DNA from: Thermoguttaceae bacterium
Lineage (GTDB): Bacteria; Planctomycetota; Planctomycetia; Pirellulales; Thermoguttaceae
NCBI GenBank assembly: GCA_025060325.1
Contig: JANXBW010000037.1
Span: 1 to 37,179 of the forward strand
Direction: 5' to 3'
DNA length: 37,179 nucleotides
Of this stretch, positions 26,732-36,539 are shown one piece after another; the stretch's first letter is position 1; every line of letters starts with the position of its first letter. The notes beneath the pieces were generated by a model. That model searched no databases. It was not told the DNA's origin and saw nothing but the letters and a program-made list of their open reading frames with translations. The translations under genes and the position numbers were made by a program.

Positions 26732-27467
26732 GATTGGCGCTGAACGATTCGACGTGGTGGCCACCAATCGCCGGTAGACGAACTATGCGTTAGCTACCTG
26801 CTGAGCCCGGCGAGAGGACGCAAGACAAAGTCAGCCCGTGGCGTGCCCTAGGTGTCACCTCCTTGCCACCCGCCACCCTGCTTTGGGTGCCTCGAACTTG
26901 AAAGCCAAGCAACTGGGTTGGCGGCCCCTCAGTGCCCAGCCTTTACCATGCTCTGCTTGCCTGTGCTGGGGAAGCTTCCCGAAAAGGCGCTGAGGCTACG
27001 GTTTTGGCCGTGCGTAATCCGGTTACCGAGGCCGGATTTGATGGTGCTTCCTAGCTCGGACGAGCCAACGTTCTAGCCGTTCTTGGTCGATCCGCGCTGC
27101 CAGGGCCTGGGGGTCTAGGCCAACTTTGACGTACACCGTTCAAATACAGAGCTCGAGAGCTCGAGAACTAGCTGCGGCACTACCTTTTTAGATTGCTCGG
27201 TGCCGGGATTTTGCCAAACGCGGCATTTCCCTGCCGGCTTGGAAATCCTTTCGGGGAACGAAACCACCCCCGGGGTCGACCAGCGAGCGCTTGTGAAATG
27301 GCTGGAGGAAAAGTTTAAAACACGCTATGTACACCATCACCAAGGCTAAGGCGACAAGAACCGCTACCCAGTCACAAGTGCAAACGGATCATGCCTGGGG
27401 GCGAAAAGCGATTAAACCACCAGGATCGCCCCGGGAACAGTGAGCCTGGCTTGGTGGGCTGTGCTGC
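26732..27467. other. Gene-poor region between convergent mgtE and TPR genes
   Basis: No intact gene. Two short protein-like relics are visible: a minus-strand 37-codon frame at about 27137-27027 (LAARIDQERLERWLVRARKHH), and a plus-strand run at about 27274-27348 (GVDQRALVKWLEEKFKTRYV). GAGCTCGAGAGCTCGAG near 27150 is a short palindromic tandem repeat. No T-run terminator was found for either gene. Confidence 0.35.
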
Positions 27468-30400
27468 TTACGACTGCTTGGCTAACTCGGCCAATTTCTT
27501 CCGGCAAAGTTCCCGGAATTCATTTTGTTCCGGCGTGCTATCCGGCAGGGCAGCCCCTGCTTCCCAAGCCTTTCGAGCTTCCTCCTGCCGGCCAAGTGCC
27601 TCAAGTGCTCGCCCTCGCCAATACTGGGCCTTCGCTTCCGGAGGCCGATTCGATCGGCCCACACCCAAGTTGGGCGGGTAAGTCAACGCGGCCTCGAAGT
27701 CGGCCAAAGCTGCCGCATAATCCCCCCGCTCAAACGCTTCCAAACCCCGCTGGAGTCGAGCTTGGTGGAATAACCGCCAAGTGATATCCTGGCCCTCCCA
27801 GTTGACAAAGTACGGCGTCGACTCCAGGAGCCTGATCGCATCGTCCCAGCGCTTTTCATCCACATAATAGCCGGCCAGCAGAATGATAACATCCGCCCGG
27901 CGCATTCCTTGGTAGGGCATTTTTTCCAAAAGCTCGATTGCTTCCGGGCGTCGGCCGGCTGCCACCAAAATCTCGGCCAAATCCCGATAAAGCGTCTGGT
28001 CGCTTGGTCGAGCGGCAATTGCCTTGCGGTAGAACTGCTCGGCTTGGTCGAGCTTCTGATCGCGGGCCGCCGCTAGTCCCAAATTGCGCCACGCGATGCT
28101 ATTACCGGGGTCAAGCGCCACCGCTTGCTCCCATGCTTTGACCGCTTTGTCAACCTGCCCCAAATTGGCAAGCACATTCCCCAGTTGATAATAGGCATAG
28201 CCATCCTGAGGACGGACGCTAACGACCCACTCGAGAATGGGTACTTCTTCCGGCCGGGAGGCAAGCACAAAATCACGACGATAGGTAGGCGCCGCATCCA
28301 GAAACTCGCTCGCATCCCCGCCGCTTCGCTCCACAAAATAGGCCAGAGTGTAAACAGACAACGGATCGCGGCGATTGGCCGGCAGCACCTCCCAGCAAGC
28401 CACCCGCAGCAAGGTAGCCGCCTCGGCAAAAAGCCCCAGTTCCCCTAAGGTGAAAGCCGCTTCCGTCATGTTGAAATGGTACTCGCCACACCAGGAGTTT
28501 ACCCGCTGCGCCCAAGAGGCTATGGTCCTCTCGTCGACAAGGGCCCACTGCGGCAAAAGGAGCGTCGGCGCCTGACGATTAAGTTGCTGAGCAAATTGAC
28601 GAGCTGTGTCCACCTGACCGGCGGCACGAAGCGCAAGGATCAGGTGAATCTGCGCCTGGGTATCTTCCGGATGGAGCCGCACTGCTCGGCGGAAAAGCTC
28701 GATGGCTCGAGAATAATCTTTAAGCCGCATGGCTGCCCGCCCGGCAAGGTCATACCCGATGGCATCATAGCCGAAAAAGCGAGCCGCCCGGTAACCCGTC
28801 CGCATTGCTTCCTGCAAAAGCCCCATCTTTAGTTGACAAACCCCCAAAGCATACCAAGCTAGGCCGTCGTCCGGGTCGCGCCGCAAAACCGCTTCCAAGC
28901 GCTTAGCAGCATCTGCGTAAAGCCCAGCCTCCAAGTCAAGAATGGCAAGTGCCCGCAACGGCGCCGTATAACCCGGATCCCGCTGGAGGGCAAGCTCGTA
29001 ATAGCGGCGGGCAGCTAGGCGGTTGGTGTCCCGATCAAACCGCCTGCCTTTCAGATAAAGCTCCTCGGCCGATTTTTCCTCGTCAGGCCGCTCCGCAAAG
29101 ATCGCCGGATCGGGTGGGTCGACTTGCGGGATCTCAAGAGGACTCCGGTAAGCCAAAAGGAGAATTCCTCCCGGAGCATAAACAGAAATGTTGACAGGCT
29201 TTGTGCCAAAACCGGCAAATCGCAGACGTGCCGGCTCCCGAGGGGAAAGAGGCACGTCGCGCTCCTCAGCGTCCGATCCGTCGGCAAATTCCACGCGAAC
29301 TCGCCCGCGGGCGTATTCGCTTGTCGATAAAATGCGGACCTCCAGATTTTCGCCGGAACGGAAAGTGTTCACCGCGGCAAACCGCGTTGCGTATTCAAAC
29401 CCATCTCCCAATCCGTGGACAGGATACCACCATTCCCGCCAAGCGATGCGTTGACGCGGCCAAAGCAGGCCATAGTCCGACTGTGTTGGCAACGGACCGC
29501 TCTGCACCTCGATATAAGGCCCATCGTCATCGGTGAGGTTCTGCTGGGCGACCTTGCCGAATTCCCATTCGCCCCATGTCCAGGCCTTCTTGCCCGGCAA
29601 TTCCCGATGGTCAGCAACGGCCACCACCCCCCGGTCAGCATCCACATCGTAGGCCCCAAAGAAATTCATCGTGCATTCATGCGCGAAAATGGAAGCCCAC
29701 GTCTCGTAGTTTTTAAGCCAGGAAAGATCCTTACCCTCGTGAATGGGCCAGCGGAAGAATTCCCGCCCATGATGATCGGTGCCCAAGCTCATGGGAAAAA
29801 TAAACCGTGTTCCCGGCCGATTTGGAAACGCTGTGCAATTCCAGAAGTAATATGGATGAATGCCATCAGTCGGATTAAAGAGCGAAATGTCCTCCTCAAG
29901 GTAATATCGCCCTGGGCGAAGAGTGACGCGGACTGTCCACCGAGTGCGGAAGATCTTTTCCTGGTTGGATATTTCGATGTACGCCGAGCCATCCGGATTG
30001 CGCCCGCCGATTACATCAACAGGCGAAAGGCAAGTAACAGTATGCCCTTGAGGACCGGCGTTCCATTCCACCCCACCACTTATCCACGCACCTCGCATGG
30101 CAATCATGCCCGGCTTGATCACCCGGTTTAGGTGAAACATTTCCCCTTGCCCGGCCTTGTCATACACGGAATGGAGTCGCCCGCCGAGCTCCGGCAAACA
30201 CATAACGCGGAGGTATTCGTTTTCCAAAAACACCGCCCGATACTGCCGATCCACCTTTGTTCGCGAAAGGTGATCCTGCATCGTGTACGGATAAGTAATC
30301 GATCCGTGCACTGTTGTGGACAGCCGGGGGCCACCTTCCAAAGCCCAAAACTTTGGGTTGATATCGTCTTCCCAGGGGTAAGTGGGGATGGTGACCACAT

Positions 30401-30599
30401 CCTCCCAGACACGCACCTCGCCTTTGCTGGTGGGGACGCAGAAAAGAATTGTCAGAAAGGTAACCGCGGCAGACACCAGGCGCACGCCCACGGCGGGATC
30501 GAATTTGCCTAAGGTATTAGACAAAAAGCTGCGCTGCGTCAAGGCGGGAAAAGTTTTTCCGGTAAGCTGTTGCATGCCTCTTTCCACAACCGCAATCAT
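27468..30599 (-). CDS. DUF5107 and TPR repeat protein
   Basis: This large exported or membrane-anchored protein (about 1043 aa) has an N-terminal hydrophobic segment (about 39-58, VSAAVTFLTILFCVPTS). An N-terminal DUF5107-type beta-sandwich region (about 70-370) contains VWEDVVTIPTYPWEDDINPKF, LPELGGRLHSVYDKAGQ and GAWISGGVEWNAGPQGH, resembling an aldose-epimerase-like carbohydrate domain. A linker follows, and the C-terminal half is TPR, with clear units such as YADAAKRLEAVLRRDPDD, YSRAIELFRRAVRLHPED and YQLGNVLANLGQVDKAVKAWE. The start at 30599 has GGAG 8 bases upstream; the frame opens at 30668 without a good site. DUF5107-TPR proteins occur with glycan-degradation loci in planctomycetes and Bacteroidetes; enzymatic activity is unproven. 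Confidence 0.85.
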   Translation of the reverse strand: MIAVVERGMQQLTGKTFPALTQRSFLSNTLGKFDPAVGVRLVSAAVTFLTILFCVPTSKGEVRVWEDVVTIPTYPWEDDINPKFWALEGGPRLSTTVHGSITYPYTMQDHLSRTKVDRQYRAVFLENEYLRVMCLPELGGRLHSVYDKAGQGEMFHLNRVIKPGMIAMRGAWISGGVEWNAGPQGHTVTCLSPVDVIGGRNPDGSAYIEISNQEKIFRTRWTVRVTLRPGRYYLEEDISLFNPTDGIHPYYFWNCTAFPNRPGTRFIFPMSLGTDHHGREFFRWPIHEGKDLSWLKNYETWASIFAHECTMNFFGAYDVDADRGVVAVADHRELPGKKAWTWGEWEFGKVAQQNLTDDDGPYIEVQSGPLPTQSDYGLLWPRQRIAWREWWYPVHGLGDGFEYATRFAAVNTFRSGENLEVRILSTSEYARGRVRVEFADGSDAEERDVPLSPREPARLRFAGFGTKPVNISVYAPGGILLLAYRSPLEIPQVDPPDPAIFAERPDEEKSAEELYLKGRRFDRDTNRLAARRYYELALQRDPGYTAPLRALAILDLEAGLYADAAKRLEAVLRRDPDDGLAWYALGVCQLKMGLLQEAMRTGYRAARFFGYDAIGYDLAGRAAMRLKDYSRAIELFRRAVRLHPEDTQAQIHLILALRAAGQVDTARQFAQQLNRQAPTLLLPQWALVDERTIASWAQRVNSWCGEYHFNMTEAAFTLGELGLFAEAATLLRVACWEVLPANRRDPLSVYTLAYFVERSGGDASEFLDAAPTYRRDFVLASRPEEVPILEWVVSVRPQDGYAYYQLGNVLANLGQVDKAVKAWEQAVALDPGNSIAWRNLGLAAARDQKLDQAEQFYRKAIAARPSDQTLYRDLAEILVAAGRRPEAIELLEKMPYQGMRRADVIILLAGYYVDEKRWDDAIRLLESTPYFVNWEGQDITWRLFHQARLQRGLEAFERGDYAAALADFEAALTYPPNLGVGRSNRPPEAKAQYWRGRALEALGRQEEARKAWEAGAALPDSTPEQNEFRELCRKKLAELAKQS

Positions 30600-31030
30600 T
30601 GACATCGCTCCTCGACTAAGGGCCCTCCGAACCATAGCCCGTGCCCATATCTTGGTGCCTAAGTCCATCTGAGCCGATCCGCCACTTTGTGGGCAAATCG
30701 CCGTAGTTTAAGCGGAGCTAATTAGCCGTCTGGCCGAAGTTCCTCATCATCGGAGTCGGCCAGCGTGGGGCAACCCGGCACTTTGTCTACACCGCCGAGA
30801 GACCTTAAACTCTCGAACAATTTTACTCACCGATCAATCACCGAGGCTGCAGCCCGCGCCCTGAAGCCAATTTGCTAAAGGCAGCGCAGCGGGAACGATT
30901 GTTGTCGCGATGGATCTGGCAAAGCCGAAGCCCATGAGCCCGAGCAGCTTGCCCCACGCGGTGAGCCACCGCTTGCCAACCACGCCGGGTTTGAAATAGC
31001 GTCATGCACAGCTGGTTCTTGCCGCCAAGG
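30600..31030. other. Intergenic region upstream of the TPR gene
   Basis: No gene is supported; a minus frame at 30838-31038 has no motif. The promoter of the TPR gene could lie here but is not apparent. Confidence 0.35.
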
Positions 31031-31729
31031 TTAGGCAAGGCGAAGGGCCATCTGGGCGATGTGGCGGCCCAAATTCTGGGCCGTTTTTATCCCAAACTCG
31101 TCGCCTGATATGTCATCCGTACCGGGATTCCACAACGTGGCCCCAAAGTGGCCGGTAGGTCGCCCATCGCCAACAACTAACATTTCGTGGCACATCAGAG
31201 TTCGGCAAATGCTTTCCAGAACAAATTCCTGGCCGCCGTTCCTTGCCGCCCCTACCGCCAAGGCGCCAGCTAGTCGGCCTGAAAGAACAAACTCTTTTCG
31301 GAGTTGTCCTAGTCTGTCCAAGAACGCTTTGCATAGTGTACTCATGTTCCCATAGTGAACAGGCGAACCAACAATGAGTGCACGCACCTGAGGATCAGCA
31401 ATTTGCTGGGCAATAGCGGGGAAATCGTCGCGATCGCCTGGCAAGAGCGGCAGGTTAAGTGCAGGTTCTACCGGGATGCGCTTCCCGCCCAGATCGATTA
31501 GAATTGTTTCAATTCGCTCCGGACTAACCTGCTTGGCTGCTTCCAGAACATAGCGGAGGCCTTGGGCTGTGGTCTTTCCCGCCCGTGGACTGCAAGCGAC
31601 GGCAACAATTTTCACTGGGGAGTCGGGCCGAGGTTTATCCGTTTGCTGCTGCAAAGCCGTGGCCACTCCTGCCGCTGACCCCACCGCAGCCGCCGTCAGA
31701 AAACTTCTACGCGGAAGATCGAAGTGCAT
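31031..31729 (-). CDS. Tat-exported flavodoxin-fold (NADPH-dependent FMN reductase-like) protein
   Basis: This 232-aa protein combines a twin-arginine signal with a flavodoxin-like FMN reductase domain. DLPRRSFLTAAAVGSAAGVATAL (residues 4-26, RR at 7-8) is the Tat signal. VKIVAVACSPRAGKTTAQGL (39-58) is the FMN phosphate loop, and ALIVGSPVHYGNMS plus CKAFLDRLGQL match the iron-sulfur flavoprotein/NADPH-dependent FMN reductase family. A flavin-dependent redox role in the periplasm is inferred. The start at 31729 has GGGAG 8 bases upstream; an ATG at 31744 precedes it. The neighbours are Der upstream and DUF5107-TPR downstream, all on the minus strand, with gaps too large to assume an operon. 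Confidence 0.88.
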   Translation of the reverse strand: MHFDLPRRSFLTAAAVGSAAGVATALQQQTDKPRPDSPVKIVAVACSPRAGKTTAQGLRYVLEAAKQVSPERIETILIDLGGKRIPVEPALNLPLLPGDRDDFPAIAQQIADPQVRALIVGSPVHYGNMSTLCKAFLDRLGQLRKEFVLSGRLAGALAVGAARNGGQEFVLESICRTLMCHEMLVVGDGRPTGHFGATLWNPGTDDISGDEFGIKTAQNLGRHIAQMALRLA

Positions 31730-32219
31730 TCTCGTCACTCCCATCAGTTGGTGCAGTACGGAGATAACACCGGCGACTCAACACGGTATCTTAGCGAGTC
31801 TTTCTGCGTTTCTCGGGCACTTTTTACCGGCAGGACGACCTCTCTGCAAGGAGCGAGATTCGTGGAGGCAAAGGTTGACCCCGATAGCTTGACCACCTCG
31901 CGGGAACTAGGTGGCACATTTAGCAAAGCAAGGAAGTTGCGCTTTCGGTTACGGGAGAGGGCCGTGGGCCATCAATCGGCAAGCCCAGAGGGCGGAAGCG
32001 ATCGACTCAAGTTTTCTCGTTAGCGCGTCCTGCGTGCCGGCCCGCGGTGCTTTTGCCCCCCGCCGAGCCTTTCCGCCAAAACGTAAGGCCAGCCCCACCG
32101 AAATGGACTAGAGTGCGCCTTATGCCGAACTTCGGCTGGGCTTCCCGACAAGACTTGTCGCCACAGGCGGTAGATGGCCTGCTACCGAGCTTTTCCTGCG
32201 AGCGATCAATCCTCGGCCA
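31730..32219. other. Intergenic region between der and the flavoprotein gene
   Basis: No gene is supported. A minus-strand TAAGAT near 31797 is a weak -10 candidate for the flavoprotein gene, without a recognisable -35. Confidence 0.3.
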
Positions 32220-33599
32220 TCAACGCGGGCGGGAAAGCCGCGACTCGATTTGGTCGGTCCGGTCGTGCCGCTCACGTTGACGAAGGTAAAGCTTGATTGG
32301 CACTTCGCGGAAGGGTAGTTGCTCCCGAAGAACCCCAAGAAGATAGCGCTGATAAGTCGCATCAATAAGCGTTGGGTCATTGCAAAACATGACGATTGTG
32401 GGCGGATGTTCCCCCACCTGCGTGGCATAGTAAATCTTCGGACGCTTTGTGCCCGCAAGGGGTGGGGGGTTCCGCTCAATGGCCGCGGCAATGAGCCGAT
32501 TCAGCTCGGACGTCTTGACCCGCCTTCCGGCTTGTTCATGAAGTTGCTGGGCATAATCCAAAAGGAGCTTCACGTTTTTTCCTGTCTTAGCGCTAATGAA
32601 CGCAATAGGGGCATAGGTCATCGTCCGGAAGCTATCCCGAATGTAAGCCACCCATTTCTCCGGAGCCATTTGTCCCTGAACAAGGTCCCATTTGTTTACT
32701 ACGATGATAAACGGCTTAAACTGCTGCGTGATATAATCGGCCAGCTGCTTATCGAGCCGGGTGATTCGCTCTTGAGCATCGAGGAAAAGGAGCACTACGT
32801 CAGCCCGGCGGATACTCCGCTGCGCCCGGTGCATTCCGTAAAAGTCAACATTCTCGGAAATGCTCTTGCGTCGCATGAAGCCCGCCGTATCGATTGCAAT
32901 AAACGGCTTACCGTCCAGCTCAAAACGAACGTCAACACTGTCCCGGGTAGTCCCCGGAACTTCGCTGACAATCATTCGCTCCGCCTGACAGAGTGTGTTA
33001 ACGAAGGTGCTTTTTCCAACGTTTCTTCGCCCTACGATGGCAAGTTTCATCACTGGTTCCGGAGGCGGAGCCTGAGCTTCCCCGGCTGCTGGTGGAAGGG
33101 CCTCGGCTATTGCGGCAAGGAGTTCCTCCCGGCCGCGACTGTGGGCGGCGCTTATGGGGATCACTTTTCGCCCAAACCGATAGAATTCTCCTGCTTGCAA
33201 GGCCAGACTTTCCGTATCGGCCTTGTTGGCCACGCAAATCACAGGAACCGACACATACCGCAATCGCCGCGACACTAACTCATCAAGCGGCGTGATTCCC
33301 TCGCGAACATCTACGACAAACAGAATAACATCTGCTGTGTCGATGGCCGCCTCAATTTGTTCCTCAATTTCGGGCGTTAGATTGTCCGGATCTTCGAAGC
33401 CCATCCCGCCGGTGTCAACAAGCTCGACAAATCGACCGTTGATTTCAAGCAAATGGCTGATTCGGTCCCGAGTGATACCCGCTTGGGGATCGACGATGGC
33501 CACGCGTCGCCGCAACAACCAGTTGAATATACTCGACTTGCCCACGTTGGGGCGACCAACGATGACAACTTGTGGCAGACGCATAGTTGATTCAGACAT
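32220..33599 (-). CDS. der: Ribosome assembly GTPase Der (EngA)
   Basis: This is Der/EngA, an essential GTPase with two consecutive GTP-binding domains that assists 50S subunit assembly. Domain 1 has G1 GRPNVGKSS (15-23), G3 DTGG and G4 NKAD. Domain 2 has G1 GRRNVGKST, G3 DTAG and G4 NKWD, followed by a C-terminal KH-like domain that ends in RLSRPR. The length (about 460 aa) fits the family. The start is uncertain: the frame opens at a GTG at 33650, while ATGs at 33599 and 33584 fit the family N-terminus better; none has a good Shine-Dalgarno sequence. The 33599 choice gives MSESTMRLPQVVIVGRPNVG. Confidence 0.95.
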   Translation of the reverse strand: MSESTMRLPQVVIVGRPNVGKSSIFNWLLRRRVAIVDPQAGITRDRISHLLEINGRFVELVDTGGMGFEDPDNLTPEIEEQIEAAIDTADVILFVVDVREGITPLDELVSRRLRYVSVPVICVANKADTESLALQAGEFYRFGRKVIPISAAHSRGREELLAAIAEALPPAAGEAQAPPPEPVMKLAIVGRRNVGKSTFVNTLCQAERMIVSEVPGTTRDSVDVRFELDGKPFIAIDTAGFMRRKSISENVDFYGMHRAQRSIRRADVVLLFLDAQERITRLDKQLADYITQQFKPFIIVVNKWDLVQGQMAPEKWVAYIRDSFRTMTYAPIAFISAKTGKNVKLLLDYAQQLHEQAGRRVKTSELNRLIAAAIERNPPPLAGTKRPKIYYATQVGEHPPTIVMFCNDPTLIDATYQRYLLGVLREQLPFREVPIKLYLRQRERHDRTDQIESRLSRPR

Positions 33600-35176
33600 T
33601 TTCTGGCTTGCAAACTGCAGATCGCGTATGGTTGTGTCAGCTGCCGCCACTAAGCCTCAAGCCTCGCGTGCTTAACCGCCGCGTGGCCTTTGCGCTCTGA
33701 ATCCTTAGCACGCTCCCAAATCTGTCGTAGGCCCTGTTGACACGCACTTGGGCCAGCGATTGCTTCAACAATGGCCGGGCTTCTCGAAGCTTTACTCCCT
33801 GAGGCAGCAACTTTGCGCCCGGCCGATCACCTCCCCGCTTTTTGGCAGGTGTTGTTCCGCTTGAGCTACCTCGCCTGCTGCCCTCCCGATACCGTCCGCA
33901 TCCCCGAACCTTTAGGATCCAAAGCCCCTTTCGGCAGCAAAGCTTCGATTCCTAAACACGAGTATACGCGGCGCCCTTCTTGTTTATAACCGGGTTCCAA
34001 GCTTCCGGCTCCGATGGGCGGCCTTCTTGATGCATACCGGCTCACCCTCAAAGCTTGATCCGAAGCCAAGGGGCGCCAAGTTGGGCGCAACCTCTCGGTC
34101 CTCCCAGCGGCGCAGATTACTATGTTGCCAACCGAACACGCCGACCGGCCTTCTTTGCCCTTCGGTAAAGGCTCGGAGCCGGGCCCCCTCGTCTCGGAGA
34201 TACCAGAAGCAATAGCCGGCACCCCATCGCCGAAAAATTGCCCCGGTTCACCAACGCCCGCTTGCTTTCGTAATTATTGTGCCTCAGCGATGCGATCCGG
34301 CACTCGCCCATGAAGTGCCAGCCGCTTGTGAGGCCACCATGTGTAATTGGTGGCACAGCACCTGGACTAAATTTTTTCGGATCGAGGGGGAAAAGGGCTT
34401 TGCCGGAGCTTTCGGCCGCTAAACCCTTCGGTGGGTGGAGCGAGCTGAATCGCAGCCATGGGCTGGCCGCAGTCCTTTAGAGTGTGCTAAGCGCTTCTTT
34501 TTTCGATCTTCTATAAAGTCCCGGGCGGATACGGCGTATCGCAGGAATGAACCGGGGGAAGCTAGCCAAGCTGCGTCCCGGTTTTGTGGGGGCTCATCCG
34601 ACCGCTATTTTCCCAAGGTTTTGCGGTTGGGTCAGACGATCACACCACCTCCGGGGGGAGCATGCTTACCAAGCACAGCTTTTCAGAGCACTTTTCGAAG
34701 GGTTTCCGGCCGCCTAACCCGGGGCAATGACGAAGGTCCCGGCGGGGGCCTTGGCCCGAAGAGCCCCAAGGGGCTGTCTTAAGTCAAAAGCTCCCGCAGA
34801 ATCGTTTTTCTGGGGGGCCAACTCTTCTCTGAGGGAAACCTCAGCAAATTTGGCAACTTTAGCCATGCCTCCGGAAATCCGCCTAGCGTGGCTACCCGCA
34901 GTTTGACTACGCTTGGGTCATCCTTGCTTTTGGGGCGTTTCTTAGGATGTTTTCGGGCCAGTTGGCTCGGGCTTCTCTTAGTTACCAAAACCTTTTCGGC
35001 TGCGGTTGGCAGGCGACAACATGGGGAATCTGCAGCAAGCCTTTTCTGCCGCTAGGCCACCGACCTGCCCGAATGAGGAGTAGGCAGAAGATTCGCGTTG
35101 ACCCTGTGTGGGGAGGTCTTGTCAGGGTCTATTCGGCAGGCCTGTGAGGGGGACACGCAAGGAGGACATCTGAGAG
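33600..35176. other. Long divergent gene-poor region
   Basis: About 1.6 kb between der (minus) and the SPOR-like gene (plus) with no supported gene. The frames present have no motif or ribosome binding site. GATACGGCGTATC at 34528-34540 is a perfect short palindrome that might bind a regulator, but lies 640 bases from the nearest start. Confidence 0.35.
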
Positions 35177-36295
35177 ATGAATCGCACCATTTTTCGACAT
35201 GCTAGTGTTCTGCTTGTGATTTGGGCATTGGCGGCGGGCACCCCGGTATACGCGATTCCAATTGATCGGTTATTAACTCTGCAGAAGGTCGACGCTGACC
35301 CGAACAAGACTTACGAGCTAACACCGGAAAACGGCCCGTGGATGATCATGGCCTGCAGTTTCTCCGGACCCCGGGCGATGGAAGATGCCCGAGCACTGGT
35401 CCTTGAACTGAGAAGCCGATATAAGCTGCCCGCTTACATCTACCGCAAAAACTTCGATCTAGAAGATGAGACTTTGCCCACGCGGGTCGATCGCTACGGC
35501 CGACCCGTGAAGCTTCGCTACCAGAAAGGTGACCATGTCGAGGAGGTGGCTGTGCTGGTGGGCGATTTTCCCTCGGTTGACTCGCCGGAAGCCCTGGCCA
35601 CCTTGCAAAAGATCAAATATTGCCGGCCCAAATGTCTGGAACTTGAGCCGGATAAGCCCACGTCCCGAAACCTGGCGTCATGGCGGCTTTTCTGGAGCTT
35701 CACTGATCCGGAACGGCAGCGCAAAGGCCCAATGCGTTACGCGTTCCTTACCACGAATCCGCTTTTGCCGAAGGAGGCCTTTGCCCCGCCCGGGCTTGAC
35801 GAGCTCTTGATCAAAGCAAATGAAGGCATCCCTTATAGCCTGCTTGACTGTCCCGGCAAGTACACAGTGCAGGTGGCCACTTTTACCGGGAAGATCGCCA
35901 TCAAGCCGCAAGAGATCGAAAAACTTCGCAATGAACCATTTGACCCGGAGAAAAGCCAATTAGTGGCTGCGGCTCAGACAGCGCACAAGCTAGCGGAAGC
36001 CTTGCGCCTAAAAGGGTATGAGGCCTATGTTTTTCACGATCGATATGCCAGCGTGGTGACCGTGGGGAGCTTCGATTGGATTACCCGAAAGTTGCCAGAC
36101 GGGACTGTGGAATTTAACCCGCAGGTGAAAGCAATTATCGAGACCTTTCAAGGCAAGCCGATTACAGAGGGACCGATGGCCGGGGCTTACGCACCTCAGA
36201 CCATCGTCGGTATCCCCCTCGATGTATCGCCTATTCCGGTGCTTGTGCCCAAACGGCCGATCCAAACCGTCCTAACCAGGCCACGATCCCACTAG
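35177..36295 (+). CDS. Secreted protein with two SPOR-like regions
   Basis: This 372-aa secreted protein has a clear signal peptide (hydrophobic ASVLLVIWALAAGTPVYA, cut near residue 26). Two regions resemble SPOR-type folds. The first (about 52-130) reads PWMIMACSFSGPRAMEDAR with the helix LVLELRSRYKLPAYIYRK. The second (about 230-312) reads KYTVQVATFTGK, then AAQTAHKLAEALRLKGYEAYVFHDRYASVVTVGSF. The pattern of beta-strand, helix with Leu/Ala, then YxAYVF-strand is typical of SPOR domains, which bind denuded peptidoglycan in other bacteria. The similarity is judged by eye. AAGGAGG lies 11 bases before the ATG, slightly far. A possible envelope role is inferred; the family is otherwise unrecognised. 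Confidence 0.85.
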   Translation: MNRTIFRHASVLLVIWALAAGTPVYAIPIDRLLTLQKVDADPNKTYELTPENGPWMIMACSFSGPRAMEDARALVLELRSRYKLPAYIYRKNFDLEDETLPTRVDRYGRPVKLRYQKGDHVEEVAVLVGDFPSVDSPEALATLQKIKYCRPKCLELEPDKPTSRNLASWRLFWSFTDPERQRKGPMRYAFLTTNPLLPKEAFAPPGLDELLIKANEGIPYSLLDCPGKYTVQVATFTGKIAIKPQEIEKLRNEPFDPEKSQLVAAAQTAHKLAEALRLKGYEAYVFHDRYASVVTVGSFDWITRKLPDGTVEFNPQVKAIIETFQGKPITEGPMAGAYAPQTIVGIPLDVSPIPVLVPKRPIQTVLTRPRSH

Positions 36296-36310
36296 GCTGG
36301 GGGTTCTGGA

Positions 36311-36329
36311 CTGAAGCGCCTTTCTTCAG
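36311..36329 (+). terminator. Small hairpin after the SPOR-like gene
   Basis: CTGAAG (36311-36316) pairs with CTTCAG (36324-36329) across a 7-base loop, 15 bases after the stop codon. It has no T-run on the plus strand, so a terminator role is only possible. Confidence 0.3.
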
Positions 36330-36342
36330 TCGCAGACCTGGT

Positions 36343-36385
36343 AAAAAGAAACGGGCCGTCCGGCGTAGTTCTAGGCCGAACGGCC
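36343..36385 (-). terminator. Intrinsic terminator for the surface-protein gene
   Basis: GGCCGTCCGGC (36354-36364) pairs with GCCGAACGGCC (36375-36385) with one mismatch around a short loop. Read on the minus strand the hairpin is followed by TTTCTTTTT (36351-36343), the classic form. It lies about 155 bases past the minus-strand stop codon, and could also halt plus-strand transcription. Confidence 0.65.
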
Positions 36386-36539
36386 AATATCGCTCAAGTT
36401 CCCGTTGGGAATCCCAGAGACTCCCCGCTAGGCAGGTGCGCCCGGATTTTCGCCAAGCCTCTCAGGGAGCCTGGCTCAGGCGCGCACCGTCACGGTCCTC
36501 GATAACTGCACCAGCCACAACTTCTTTTAACCCAAGGGC

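Noticed and set aside
34528-34540. Perfect palindrome GATACGGCGTATC as an operator
   Set aside because: Single occurrence, far from any start codon; expected by chance in a region of this size.
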